This document shows positions 9,241 through 17,350 of a stretch of 64,000 nucleotides of DNA, one piece after another; the stretch's first letter is position 1, and the number at the start of each line of letters is the position of its first letter. Below the pieces are notes generated by a model, which was given only the letters and a program-made list of their open reading frames with translations, searched no databases and was not told the DNA's origin. The stretch is from Nitrospirales bacterium (GTDB taxonomy: Bacteria; Nitrospirota; Nitrospiria; Nitrospirales; UBA8639): assembly GCA_029261295.1 (NCBI GenBank), contig JAJDBP010000003.1, forward strand, positions 33,543 through 97,542, given 5' to 3'. Both the position numbers and the translations under genes were made by a program.

Positions 9241-9714
9241 GTGGATGGTTCTTTAATGTCACTTCTTTCCCCGCCCAAAATTCCGTTGTTTCGGATTACT
9301 CTCTTTTACGGTCCGGAAACATTTGAGGGTGATTCTGAAACCATACACTGTGTCTTTAATGTCAAAAAACGATCCTGGAAGGGCGGAGTCCAGGTCGACA
9401 TTGTGGTGGGCAAAAGTCAGATTCAACGTCTCGAAAAATCCTTGGGATTTGGCGCATGGATTGATGACATACTTCGGGTAGTTCCTGGTCATGATCGGGA
9501 AGATTATTTCAAACGAGGGTTTGATTTATTCTCTCAATTCATTTGTTTCCATAAGCTAGAGATGTATATCAGACAAGGAATAAGGCAGGAGAATACCCAA
9601 GTACCAGCCAGTTGTCTCATTGAGGAAACTGAAGAGGCTATTCAACAGGAGACGGAGAAAATTAAACAGCAGATTATGATCGAATTAGATGTTGAGGAAT
9701 TTGAAGAAGGTTAA
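9241..9714 (+). CDS. Conserved-looking cytoplasmic protein of unknown function
   Basis: 157 residues from GTG 9241, or 152 from ATG 9256 (MSLLSPPK); neither has a perfect ribosome binding site. The first ~90 residues alternate strands and short helices (ITLFYGPETFEGDSETIHCVFNVKKRSW, VDIVVGKSQI) and the last 30 are an acidic helix (EETEEAIQQETEKIKQQ). No signal peptide or membrane segment. I do not recognise the family. Codon use matches the neighbours and the antisense reading has no better candidate. Confidence 0.65.
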   Translation: MDGSLMSLLSPPKIPLFRITLFYGPETFEGDSETIHCVFNVKKRSWKGGVQVDIVVGKSQIQRLEKSLGFGAWIDDILRVVPGHDREDYFKRGFDLFSQFICFHKLEMYIRQGIRQENTQVPASCLIEETEEAIQQETEKIKQQIMIELDVEEFEEG

Positions 9715-9841
9715 ATTCAACCTCGGCATAAACTTTGCTGCCCCTGTATACTTTAACATAGAAAAAGATAAAATTATTTAGTTGGTACCTATCAATCAAT
9801 GAGATTTGTTGTGGACACAAGAAAAAGGAGGATTAGGTAAG

Positions 9842-10252
9842 ATGAAACAGACAAATTCTTTTTTGCGAGAATTCATGAAGCAAGGAATTGGGGCATTGGT
9901 TCTCTGTTCGTTTGTGGTGGTGGTTAGTCTTGGCCTTCCAGGTATGAGTTGGGCTGGGGAGGACGATTCAAGCCAGAGTAATGAAGCAGCATTGGGTTTA
10001 GGAAGTGGACTTCTGACCTTTTTATATCTTCCTGCCAAGGTTGTGTACGCGACGTTAGGGGGAATTGTAGGAAGCTTTACCTACGGCCTTACTGGGGGAA
10101 ACCTAGATGCAGCCCAATCAGTTTGGGAGCCAAGCTTCTATGGAACTTACGTGATCACTCCGGAACATCTGAAAGGTAATGAACCTGTTCGATTTTATGG
10201 GCCTTCTCCTTATGATGAAGAAGAGGAATATATAACAGAAAGAGTGGATTAA
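9842..10252 (+). CDS. Small exported protein with hydrophobic mature region
   Basis: 136 residues from ATG 9842, preceded by AAAAAGGAGG. Residues 1-38 form a signal peptide ending MSWAGED. The mature part contains GLGSGLLTFLYLPAKVVYATLGGIVGSFTYGLTGG, a Gly-rich membrane-inserting segment, then a polar tail (SPYDEEEEYITERVD). Similar short proteins with a YLPAKxVYAxxGGI core seem common in Nitrospira and in deltaproteobacteria, but I cannot name a function. Its stop is only a few bases before the next gene, suggesting translational coupling. Confidence 0.75.
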   Translation: MKQTNSFLREFMKQGIGALVLCSFVVVVSLGLPGMSWAGEDDSSQSNEAALGLGSGLLTFLYLPAKVVYATLGGIVGSFTYGLTGGNLDAAQSVWEPSFYGTYVITPEHLKGNEPVRFYGPSPYDEEEEYITERVD

Positions 10253-10256
10253 GGTT

Positions 10257-11021
10257 CTGCGTCCTTCGAATAAAACTGGGAAGCCTGTTATAGGGGTGAC
10301 TCCGGATTTCAATGCCGGCACTCGCAAAGACATGGGAGGAAAAGAGCCCACCTATTTTTTGCGAGCCCGGTATCTTCAAGCCATTCAAGAGGTAGGGGGA
10401 GTGCCCTTGGTGCTCCCTCTAGTTGTAGGCCGAGCTCAACAAACCTTTCTTTTGCAGCGGCTAGATGGGTTACTGGTAACTGGTAGTGGCTCGGATTTGG
10501 CTCCGCAGTTCTATGGAGAATCTCAACAGTACCCCTTTCAGCAAATGAGTGACGAGCGGGCTCGGTTAGAACTGGGGCTTTCTAAATTAGCTTTTGAACA
10601 TCAGGTGCCTACATTAGGAATTTGCGGGGGGATGCAATCCATGAATGTGGCCTTGGGTGGAACGCTCATTCAAGATATCCCAGCTCAAATTCCTACAAAG
10701 ATTCAACATCTACAGAAAAATTCAGCCGAAAACACCGTACATCCCATTCATATTGAACCAAAGACCTTGCTTCGGCGAATAATCAAAAAATCTAGCATTC
10801 GGGTGAATAGTTCTCATCACCAATCAGTGAAAACGATTCCCAGCTTATTTGGAGTAAATGCCCTTGCTCCCGATGGAGTGATTGAGGGCATTGAGGCTGC
10901 TAGTCATCCCTTTTGGTTAGGAGTGCAGTGGCATCCAGAATTTCTTTACCGCAAAGATGCTCTACAGAAGCGTCTTTTCTCAGCTTTCATTAAAGCTGCA
11001 CGCCAGTTTGCCAATCAATAA
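10257..11021 (+). CDS. Gamma-glutamyl-gamma-aminobutyrate hydrolase-like peptidase C26 (PuuD type), start uncertain
   Basis: Class I glutamine-amidotransferase fold. The nucleophile elbow is LGICGGMQSMN (Cys), the catalytic His is in VQWHPEF, and DGLLVTGSGSDLAPQFYGE carries the family's G-G/S-x-D-[IL]-x-P pattern. The family cleaves gamma-glutamyl amides such as gamma-glutamyl-GABA. The first strand of the fold, KPVIGVTPDF, is encoded in frame from 10281, yet no ATG, GTG or TTG lies between the upstream stop (10233-10235) and that strand; only CTG 10257 and ATT 10248 are available. GTG 10296 would delete the strand. I therefore list CTG 10257. The gene starts right after the previous stop, so reinitiation is plausible. 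Confidence 0.8.
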   Translation: MRPSNKTGKPVIGVTPDFNAGTRKDMGGKEPTYFLRARYLQAIQEVGGVPLVLPLVVGRAQQTFLLQRLDGLLVTGSGSDLAPQFYGESQQYPFQQMSDERARLELGLSKLAFEHQVPTLGICGGMQSMNVALGGTLIQDIPAQIPTKIQHLQKNSAENTVHPIHIEPKTLLRRIIKKSSIRVNSSHHQSVKTIPSLFGVNALAPDGVIEGIEAASHPFWLGVQWHPEFLYRKDALQKRLFSAFIKAARQFANQ

Positions 11022-11088
11022 AACATACGAGAGTTTTTTGGTACGTTGATGGCCCTCACATGGGGAAGCATGAACGAAAGTACACCTT

Positions 11089-11490
11089 CTACGAGGCAGG
11101 GGTTTTTTCTGTGGACGGGTCATCGACTTTGGGCGGAGTGGTGGGTGGAGAGGAAGCCACAGGCTTTTCAGTGGCCGAATTTTCGGTTGCGGGTTTAGGA
11201 GCAGCAGGTTTTGGGGGTGGTTTGGGTTTCTCAGGTTTGATTCCCCCTTCCCAGTGAGGACCAGTGTACATTTCGTCAGCCAAGCCTGCTTCCTTCCATC
11301 TTTTTTCAAAGTCAGCAGCAGCTCGGTTAGGGGAATCACCTATTCCAACAGTCCGATTCCATGGATAAATGCGGGGTGAGATTTGGCAGATGGATTCATC
11401 TTGCCGCATGTACAGGGCAATGGGGTTCCCACGATAGGGCCCAAGGATAATATGCACCGTTCCAACGAGTTCGGGAAGAGATTCCATCAT
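11089..11490 (-). CDS. Hypothetical protein with Pro/Ala-rich tail
   Basis: 133 residues. A compact N-terminal part (residues 1-80) contains VGTVHIILGPYRGNPIALYMRQDESICQISPRIYPW and AAADFEKRWKEAG; the C-terminal 50 residues are low-complexity Pro/Lys/Ala/Thr. There is no signal peptide. I do not recognise the family. The ATG pair at 11488-11490 has no strong ribosome binding site. Codon pattern supports coding on this strand. The converging 3' end is about 65 bp from the peptidase stop. Confidence 0.6.
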   Translation of the reverse strand: MMESLPELVGTVHIILGPYRGNPIALYMRQDESICQISPRIYPWNRTVGIGDSPNRAAADFEKRWKEAGLADEMYTGPHWEGGIKPEKPKPPPKPAAPKPATENSATEKPVASSPPTTPPKVDDPSTEKTPAS

Positions 11491-11646
11491 TCACATCCAT
11501 TAATAGGCGATACGAAATGGGAGGTAATAGTGCCACAGCCTTTTGCGGAGTGCAAGGTTGCTAAAGAGAGAAAACACAAAGAATAGGAGGGAATTTTACG
11601 GCCTTCGAAAATAGACGGGAATACTAGCCTGCGGGGAAAGAAAACG

Positions 11647-12126
11647 TTATTTAGTCAGAAGTTGTTCTACAGGTTGTTCCGTCTTTTTCAAAAGAAATAA
11701 GGCCACCATAAGAACAAGGATAACGATGACATGCAGTCCCATGTCCATGAGATAATGGCGAAAGACCTCTTCCGGGACATTGTCTTGGTGTGAAAATTCG
11801 GCACCGGCCGTGAGAATTCGACGGACGGAAGCAATAATTCCTACGTGCAGGAAAGGTTCGAGTCGAATCCGGTCGGACTGCAAAAACCCTAAGACCGTGC
11901 GGAAAAGTTCTAACAGGATAATGACGAACAATAAATCATTGAGTAATGTAATGGTGGCAGGTAAAAAAGCCTTTTCGACCGATTGCACATATGCGAACCA
12001 GCTGTACCCAAACACGAGCATTCCGACGAGGAGAAAGCTCAAACAGGCCGTAATGTAGCCCCATCTATCGAGGAACTGCATCCACTTGACCCACTGCTTG
12101 ATGGATTCTGGGGACCAACCCAACAT
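11647..12126 (-). CDS. PsiE-like phosphate-starvation-inducible membrane protein
   Basis: 159 residues from ATG 12126, which has an AAGGAAG site and starts just after the stop of the upstream gene; the longer 12213 frame would overlap that gene. Four membrane helices are visible (ITACLSFLLVGMLVFGYSWF, TITLLNDLLFVIILLELF, an amphipathic stretch with VGIIASVRRILTAG, and LHVIVILVLMVALFLL), with the family's L-L-x-D-x-L-x-x-x-I-x-x-E-L pattern. PsiE-family proteins are inner-membrane proteins of unknown role. It is in an apparent operon with the twin CCG-motif gene. Confidence 0.82.
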   Translation of the reverse strand: MLGWSPESIKQWVKWMQFLDRWGYITACLSFLLVGMLVFGYSWFAYVQSVEKAFLPATITLLNDLLFVIILLELFRTVLGFLQSDRIRLEPFLHVGIIASVRRILTAGAEFSHQDNVPEEVFRHYLMDMGLHVIVILVLMVALFLLKKTEQPVEQLLTK

Positions 12127-12142
12127 ATTCAGACGTCTTCCT

Positions 12143-12544
12143 TTATGCGGTTCCTTGGTGTGGAGTATTAGGAGCGGGTTCTGAAACTTTATCTTCGGAC
12201 CGCATTTGGCCAAATTTCAAATCTTGCATGGCACTAGCCCCGATAGTATTCCCGCAGCACATGACTTTCTCAAACCCTTCGCCACCTCCCATTATCATTA
12301 ATCGAAGACCACAAGAATCGTTAGAAACTCGTTTCTCGTCAATGGGCATACCCATGACCAACGGGCCTTTTTTTCGGCCTCGCCCTTGGTTCAGGGAAGG
12401 CACGACGTCGTCTTCGGTCAATTCATGCCCACAACAGACAATTTTTTCAAATCCTTCGCCGCCGTTCATCACCTTGACGACTAAACCACAGGAATCAGGG
12501 TACCGCTTGTGTTCATCAATGATATCACCTTTTTTTAAAGCCAT
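12143..12544 (-). CDS. Twin CCG-motif protein, possible metal binder
   Basis: 133 residues from ATG 12544. Two internal repeats of about 45 residues share the pattern D-S-C-G-L-x4-M-x-G-G-E-G-F-E-K-[IV]-[VM]-C-C-G (near residues 17-39 and 76-98). The first repeat is preceded by KGDIIDEHKRYPD and the second by GMPIDEKRVSN, so the repeats are fuller than the Cys core. Each repeat has three cysteines; six in all could bind a metal or cluster. The C-terminal 35 residues are low-complexity. No signal peptide. I do not recognise a named family. It sits 16 bp upstream of the PsiE-like gene on the same strand. Confidence 0.8.
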   Translation of the reverse strand: MALKKGDIIDEHKRYPDSCGLVVKVMNGGEGFEKIVCCGHELTEDDVVPSLNQGRGRKKGPLVMGMPIDEKRVSNDSCGLRLMIMGGGEGFEKVMCCGNTIGASAMQDLKFGQMRSEDKVSEPAPNTPHQGTA

Positions 12545-12710
12545 CCGTTCTCTCCTTCATATGTAAGAAAATACCTATGTATAGGAATGAGGTCATAGAG
12601 CATGAAAATAAGTCGTATGGAGAATATTGAAAAAGTCTCGATGGATAGCTAAACAAATTGCTAAGGGGAATGTCCAGGAAGGGTCATTGGCCTCTTGGTC
12701 AATAGGAGGT

Positions 12711-13799
12711 TTATACAATCATATCAGTTGGATTCATAATCTGAGCGAGGATCGCACGGTGAGAAGGAATGCCGACCATAGTTGAGAGGGTGGAACTATC
12801 AATTGGGTGATACGGATAGACAAATTGCTGTTTCACGGCATGAATTCTGGCCAAGCTGGCTGCCACTTGATTGGTGTCTAGCTGATGCGAGGAGAGTGCG
12901 TGACCTAAAGCTTGAAAGGTGTCCGTCGCCAGAGCTCGACTTTTACAGACAAGCAACATATCGGCACCAGCTTGCAAAGAACGAATGGCGGCATCACCAA
13001 TAGGTGCATGGTCTAAAATCGCGCGCATTTCCAAATCGTCACTGAGGATCACACCCGAAAAACCTAAGTCCTGGCGCAGGAGTTCTGACAAAATTGTTGA
13101 AGAAAGTGTCGCCGGATACGTGGGATCTAGAGCTGGATAATGAACATGGGCGGTCATCATTGCCTGAAGACCGTGATTAATGGCGTAACGAAATGGTTCT
13201 AATTCTATTTCTTCCAGCCGGTGACGAGAGGCAGACACAGTGGGAAGTTCAAAGTGCGAGTCTGTACTGGTATCGCCATGTCCTGGGAAATGTTTCCCGC
13301 AGGCCAAGACTCGATGATCTTGGAGTCCGGCGATCGTGGCAGCACCCATCTGGCAGACTTGTTCCGGCTTTGTCCCAAAGGCACGATTCCCAATGATGGG
13401 ATTAGCTGGGTTGGTATGAATATCCAGCACAGGGGCCATATTCATATTGATGCCGACACTTCGCAATTCTTTCGCAGTGACCGCGGCGGCTTGATAGGCC
13501 ATGTCCGTTGAGCCAGATTGAGCGACGGTGGAGGCTGGGGGGAAAATCGTAAAATCAGATGGTAGGCGCGAGACTCGTCCTCCTTCTTGATCAATGGCTA
13601 TCAGTAGGGAGGTGTCACCCGCTACTGCTTGCAAATCGTTGGTCAGCTGGGCGATTTGTTCAGGGTTCACCAAATTGCGCGAAAAGAGAATTACACCACC
13701 GGGGCGGAAATCCTGCATCCAGGTTCGAAGATCCGGAGTGACCTCCGTCTCTTCGAACCCGATCATGCATAATTGTCCGATATCGTTGATGGGATTCAC
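12711..13799 (-). CDS. nagZ: Beta-N-acetylhexosaminidase, glycoside hydrolase family 3
   Basis: 362 residues. It has the NagZ signatures: IAIDQEGGRVSRLP near residue 68, KHFPGHGDTSTDSHFELP (the His-Asp loop that provides the acid/base) around 167, AMMTAHVHYPALD, and the nucleophile motif GVILSDDLEMRAI. NagZ removes N-acetylglucosamine from muropeptides in the cytoplasm during cell-wall recycling. It lies 13 bp downstream of pepA on the same strand, forming a probable queE-pepA-nagZ transcript. The last ~20 residues are after the usual catalytic domain. No signal peptide, as expected. Confidence 0.95.
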   Translation of the reverse strand: MNPINDIGQLCMIGFEETEVTPDLRTWMQDFRPGGVILFSRNLVNPEQIAQLTNDLQAVAGDTSLLIAIDQEGGRVSRLPSDFTIFPPASTVAQSGSTDMAYQAAAVTAKELRSVGINMNMAPVLDIHTNPANPIIGNRAFGTKPEQVCQMGAATIAGLQDHRVLACGKHFPGHGDTSTDSHFELPTVSASRHRLEEIELEPFRYAINHGLQAMMTAHVHYPALDPTYPATLSSTILSELLRQDLGFSGVILSDDLEMRAILDHAPIGDAAIRSLQAGADMLLVCKSRALATDTFQALGHALSSHQLDTNQVAASLARIHAVKQQFVYPYHPIDSSTLSTMVGIPSHRAILAQIMNPTDMIV

Positions 13800-13812
13800 G
13801 CAATCTCGATGC

Positions 13813-15321
13813 TTAAGATCCGTTTGCGCGGTTGATCAGATATTGAATCAGGAGTCGAGTGCCAGTACCGGTGGGGCCTTTCGAGAAACACGCGCGTTCA
13901 CTGGCGCTCCAATCAGTGGCGGCAATATCCAAATGGACCCACGGATGATCACCGGTAAATTTACTCAGGAACATGGCGGCGGTAATCATGCCGCCTCCGC
14001 GTCCGCCGATATTGCGCATATCAGCCACATCACTTTTTAATTGTTCAAAATATTCATCCCACAACGGCATTTCCCAGACGCGTTCGCCGGAATCATTCCC
14101 AGCTTGCCGCATGGCGGTTTTCAGAGCATCGTCATTGCCAAGCATGCCGATGGCAACGTTTCCGAGTGCGACCATGGCCGCGCCGGTTAAGGTGGCAATG
14201 TCGATCACGCAGGCTGGTTTCAAACGTGTGGCGTAGGCCAAACCATCAGCCAAAATCAGGCGTCCTTCGGCATCGGTGTTGAGGACCTCGACGGTTTTTC
14301 CCGAAAGCATGGTGAGCACGTCGCCGGGCTTCGTGGCCCGTCCTCCTGGCATATTTTCGGTCACAGGAAGCAATCCGATCACATTCATGGAAAGTTTGAG
14401 TAGTGAAACAGCACGAATGGCTGCCAAGACTTCAGCACCTCCGGTCATATCGGCCTTCATATGATCCATATTTTCTGATGGTTTCAATGAGATACCGCCA
14501 GAATCAAACGTGACGGTTTTGCCGACTAAGACCACAGGGCGTTGAGCCTTTGGACCTCCGGAGTATTCCAAAATAATAAAATGCGGTGGTTCAATGCTGC
14601 CTTGCGCCACGCCCAACAGCCCACCCATGCCCAGCTTTACCATATGCTGGCGTTCGAGTACTTTCATGCGAATTTTGGATTCTTTAGCAATGGCCTTAGC
14701 TTCTGCGACCACGCGGGAGGGTTTCATCACATTGGCAGGATGGTTGCACATATTTCGGACAAAGCATGTCGCTTCCCCGAGGATCTGTCCACGTTTGGCC
14801 CCGGTGGTGACTTTAGCTTGGCTAGCTGAGGTTGGGGCTAACACGGTACACGATTGCAAGGTTTTGCGATCGGCGGTGTGGTCCGTGCGATATTCAGAAA
14901 AACGATAATCTCCTACGACCAGGCCTTCCGCCATGGCTTGGGCCACTTTATCAAGCTTGTCTATGGCTTTAGGGACATCAGGCATCACACAAGTGATCCC
15001 TTTGGCTTTCACGCGTCTTGCCTGTTTCACCGCGGTGCCCATGGCCTGTCGTACGCGTTCAAGAGTCATGGTATCCCATGCCCCGAGCCCTACAAGCAAC
15101 ACCCGTTTGGCTCCAACTTTCCCATTGATATGTAATAGGGTCGTCTGGTTAGCTTTTCCTGAAAATTCACCGGATTTCCTAAGATCGGTCAACTGTCCAC
15201 CCAATTTTTTGTCTATGGGCCGGATGGCCTTGCTCCAAGCCTTTTCTTGTTCGTAGCCCAAACAGACCAACACATCCGTTGTAATCGTGGTGACTTCACC
15301 ACTCTTAACCTGAATATTCAT
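13813..15321 (-). CDS. pepA: Leucyl aminopeptidase, M17 family
   Basis: 502 residues, the usual length. The N-terminal macro-like domain is followed by the catalytic domain with GKTVTFDSGGISLKPS (metal-binding Lys and Asp), HMKADMTGGAEV, the signature NTDAEGRLILAD and the bicarbonate-site region. Two divalent metals activate water to release N-terminal residues from peptides. In some bacteria PepA also binds DNA, which cannot be judged here. It starts at ATG 15321 with GGAGG 8 bases upstream (CATATGCCTCC on the plus strand). Between queE and nagZ. Confidence 0.96.
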   Translation of the reverse strand: MNIQVKSGEVTTITTDVLVCLGYEQEKAWSKAIRPIDKKLGGQLTDLRKSGEFSGKANQTTLLHINGKVGAKRVLLVGLGAWDTMTLERVRQAMGTAVKQARRVKAKGITCVMPDVPKAIDKLDKVAQAMAEGLVVGDYRFSEYRTDHTADRKTLQSCTVLAPTSASQAKVTTGAKRGQILGEATCFVRNMCNHPANVMKPSRVVAEAKAIAKESKIRMKVLERQHMVKLGMGGLLGVAQGSIEPPHFIILEYSGGPKAQRPVVLVGKTVTFDSGGISLKPSENMDHMKADMTGGAEVLAAIRAVSLLKLSMNVIGLLPVTENMPGGRATKPGDVLTMLSGKTVEVLNTDAEGRLILADGLAYATRLKPACVIDIATLTGAAMVALGNVAIGMLGNDDALKTAMRQAGNDSGERVWEMPLWDEYFEQLKSDVADMRNIGGRGGGMITAAMFLSKFTGDHPWVHLDIAATDWSASERACFSKGPTGTGTRLLIQYLINRANGS

Positions 15322-15386
15322 ATGCCTCCTTCGAAAAATAGGATAAGGGTTTTCAAATGGTAAGAAACGTATTCTGAAAAATGACG

Positions 15387-16034
15387 CTAGACACCTCGAG
15401 TGTCAGGATCCCAAATCAACTTATGTAATTGCACTTGAACGCGAACAGGAAGCCGGTCACTCAGAACCCACTCGGCTAAGGGCCGTAGCTCAAGGGAGCC
15501 AAAGACCGGGCTAAACAATACGGCACACCGGTCTCCCAATCCATACTTGGTCACAATGTTTTTACTCCACTCATAATCCGCCTGGTCCTTCAAGACAAAT
15601 TTTACTTCATCTTTTTTGGAGAGGTGTTCAATATTGGCCCATCGCATTCTATCAGTCATCCCGCTGCCAGGGCATTTCACATCCATGATAATAGACACGC
15701 GTGGATCTATAGCAGAGATATCAAAAGTTCCGCTGGTTTCAATCATGACCTGATGCCCGACATCACACAACTTCTTTAACAATACCAAAGCTTCTGGCTG
15801 ATGCAACGGTTCGCCACCAGTGACTTCGACCAAAGGACAGCCATAAGACTGCACGCGTTCCATTACCGAGTCGAAGGTCATGGGTTCTCCACCATGAAAG
15901 GCATATTCTGTATCACACCAGGTGCAGCGAAGAGGACAACCAGTTAGGCGAATAAACACACAAGGTTCTCCAATTCGAGTGGATTCACCTTGAATGCTAT
16001 GAAAAATTTCCGTGATTTGCAGAGTTTGCGACAT
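15387..16034 (-). CDS. queE: 7-carboxy-7-deazaguanine synthase
   Basis: 215 residues. Near the N-terminus it has FHSIQGESTRIGEPCVFIRLTGCPLRCTWCDT, which contains the radical SAM C-x3-C-x2-C cluster motif, and VEVTGGEPLHQ, the GGEP motif for SAM. QueE rearranges 6-carboxytetrahydropterin to 7-carboxy-7-deazaguanine on the way to preQ1 and queuosine in tRNA. No other que gene is in the window. A 65-bp gap separates it from pepA on the same strand. Confidence 0.95.
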   Translation of the reverse strand: MSQTLQITEIFHSIQGESTRIGEPCVFIRLTGCPLRCTWCDTEYAFHGGEPMTFDSVMERVQSYGCPLVEVTGGEPLHQPEALVLLKKLCDVGHQVMIETSGTFDISAIDPRVSIIMDVKCPGSGMTDRMRWANIEHLSKKDEVKFVLKDQADYEWSKNIVTKYGLGDRCAVLFSPVFGSLELRPLAEWVLSDRLPVRVQVQLHKLIWDPDTRGV

Positions 16035-16164
16035 GGCCTTTATGGAGAATGAATCAACGTAGTGCTTTGGATTCTATTGAATCTCCGTTTAGTAGGGAAA
16101 AGAAATCAAAGAAATAAGATGTGTACAAAAAGGCTTGTACGTATCAGAGAAAATTGGCTAGAGA

Positions 16165-16281
16165 GGAATGGTCAAAAAGTCGTCCAGCAAGGCCGCAGCC
16201 ATGTAGACGCGTGGAGCGTACGCCAGTACGTGAGCACGGCAAAATGGCGAGAACGCCCCTGGTGACTTTTTTCAGCATTCC
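16165..16281. repeat. Palindromic intergenic repeat element (MITE/REP-like)
   Basis: About 117 bp bounded by imperfect terminal inverted repeats: the left arm GGAATGGTCAAAAAGTC (16165-16181) matches the complement of the right arm GACTTTTTTCAGCATTCC (16264-16281). An inner hairpin CGTAC-gcca-GTACG (16217-16230) sits near the centre, so the element as a whole is a long imperfect palindrome. Elements with GTCAAAAAGTC...GACTTTTTCAGCAT ends are, as I recall, widespread in Nitrospira genomes. No ORF inside. Confidence 0.65.
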
Positions 16282-16283
16282 TT

Positions 16284-16979
16284 TTAGGCCCATTGAGTGA
16301 CGGGCCATCCCTGTTGCTTCGCAATGCGCGCCATTCCACGAATGGGATTCACTACAAAAGGATGCCCAACCAATTGTAAGGCCTCAAAATCACCAGGGCT
16401 GTCTCCATAGGCGTAACTTCGGCTCAGGTCCAGATTATACTGAGCGGCCAATCGTTCGATATATCGACCTTTCCCTTCACCATAAGGCAGGGGAGCAAAG
16501 ACCCGGCCAGTATAGAGCCCCGATTGGGTTTCTAATTTGGCACCAAACACCAAAGACACGCCAAGTTTCTCGGCCAAAGGTTTGACCAAACAGTCAGGTG
16601 ACCCGCTCACGACCGCCACAACATGCTCCGAATTTTTGTGATGTGCGAGGCGGCTTAGGGCTCGAGAGGCTACACGGGGCCAAACGAACAGTTCCACATA
16701 TTCCTTAGCCAGGTGTTCAATGTGGGAGACCTCTAGTCCTTGCAGATAGATCTTATTCCCTCGGAGAGGACTGAGTGAGATGGGCGGCATGTGTCGAAGG
16801 GCATAGCGGAAACTCTTCCACAATTCCGGCCAACCCACCACACCGTCTTGCCACAAATAGCGAAAAAACCCAATTTCAATAGATGGTCCAGGAACTAAGG
16901 TATTGTCCATATCAAAAAACGCACCGACCCAATGTTGCGCTTGAGTCAGGGGGGTGGCTGATGAAGAGGAGGTCGTCAT
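16284..16979 (-). CDS. HAD-IB family phosphatase (SerB-like)
   Basis: 231 residues. HAD motif I is AFFDMDNTLVPG (nucleophile and acid Asp) near residue 17; motif II is VAVVSGSPDCLVKP; motif III/IV is AYGDSPGDFEALQLVG. The helical cap between motifs I and II matches HAD subfamily IB, which includes phosphoserine phosphatase, phosphoethanolamine phosphatases and CicA-type proteins. Substrate unknown. The ATG at 16979 is followed by a low-complexity Ser/Thr stretch. The right arm of the repeat element ends 2 bp before its stop codon. Confidence 0.9.
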   Translation of the reverse strand: MTTSSSSATPLTQAQHWVGAFFDMDNTLVPGPSIEIGFFRYLWQDGVVGWPELWKSFRYALRHMPPISLSPLRGNKIYLQGLEVSHIEHLAKEYVELFVWPRVASRALSRLAHHKNSEHVVAVVSGSPDCLVKPLAEKLGVSLVFGAKLETQSGLYTGRVFAPLPYGEGKGRYIERLAAQYNLDLSRSYAYGDSPGDFEALQLVGHPFVVNPIRGMARIAKQQGWPVTQWA

Positions 16980-17088
16980 ACGGGTGTGTGTACGAGAGAG
17001 AGTAAAAAATGATGGGTTCCAGCGATTCTACCCGCCATTCTATGCGTTGACAAGGACTGCAGGAGGTTTCATAATCGAAGTATTGAGT

Positions 17089-17172
17089 GCCGAAGTGGTG
17101 GAATGGCAGACACGCACGTTTAAGGGGCGTGTGGGGAAACCCATGCGGGTTCAAGTCCCGCCTTCGGCACCA
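17089..17172 (+). tRNA. tRNA-Leu, anticodon read as AAG
   Basis: 84 nt with encoded CCA. Acceptor GCCGAAG pairs with CTTCGGC; D-stem GTG/CAC; anticodon stem CACGT/GCGTG (last pair T-G) enclosing loop TTAAGGG; long variable arm with TGGG-GAAA-CCCA; T-arm GCGGG-TTCAAGT-CCCGC. Aligned with E. coli tRNA-Leu(GAG), positions 34-36 are A-A-G, decoding CUU (and CUC if A34 becomes inosine). A34 outside tRNA-Arg(ACG) is rare in bacteria. Confidence 0.92.
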
Positions 17173-17174
17173 AA
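17142..17174 (+). repeat. Direct repeat copy 1: 3' end of tRNA-Leu
   Basis: 33 bases covering the T-arm, acceptor 3' strand, CCA and AA of the tRNA. Matches 17374-17406 at all but two positions (GG here, AC there). tRNA 3' ends are classic attachment sites for integrases. Confidence 0.85.
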
Positions 17175-17260
17175 TTAGTTCCTCCCGACGTCACAATCGA
17201 TTTCATCTTCAGAAGCCACATCGACAACAATCAAAAGAGTGGAACGTGAACAGAGGCTTT

Positions 17261-17299
17261 GAAGGGGGACATTCCCTCTTCGTGAATGTCCTCCCCTTC
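17261..17299. other. Strong hairpin in the tRNA-Leu downstream spacer
   Basis: GAAGGGGGACATTC and GAATGTCCTCCCCTTC pair over 14 base pairs with a 2-nt bulge around a 9-nt loop. There is no following T-run, so it is not a normal terminator. Confidence 0.6.
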
Positions 17300-17325
17300 A
17301 TGGGGTGACCGGAGCCTTGCGGAGG

Positions 17326-17350
17326 CACGAGGGGGCGTGGCCCCCTTGTG
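17326..17350. other. GC-rich hairpin in the tRNA-Leu downstream spacer
   Basis: CACGAGGGGGC - GTG - GCCCCCTTGTG: 11 pairs including one G-T wobble, 3-nt loop. Very stable. It lies 24 bp before the second copy of the tRNA 3' end. Confidence 0.6.

Noticed and set aside
9806..9841. Longer start for the exported protein at 9842
   Set aside because: The upstream TTG would put the AAAGGAGG ribosome binding site inside the gene and add residues before the signal peptide.
13193..14908. Plus-strand ORFs opposite nagZ and pepA, up to 148 residues
   Set aside because: They are antisense shadows of well-supported genes; the minus-strand proteins have complete family motifs.
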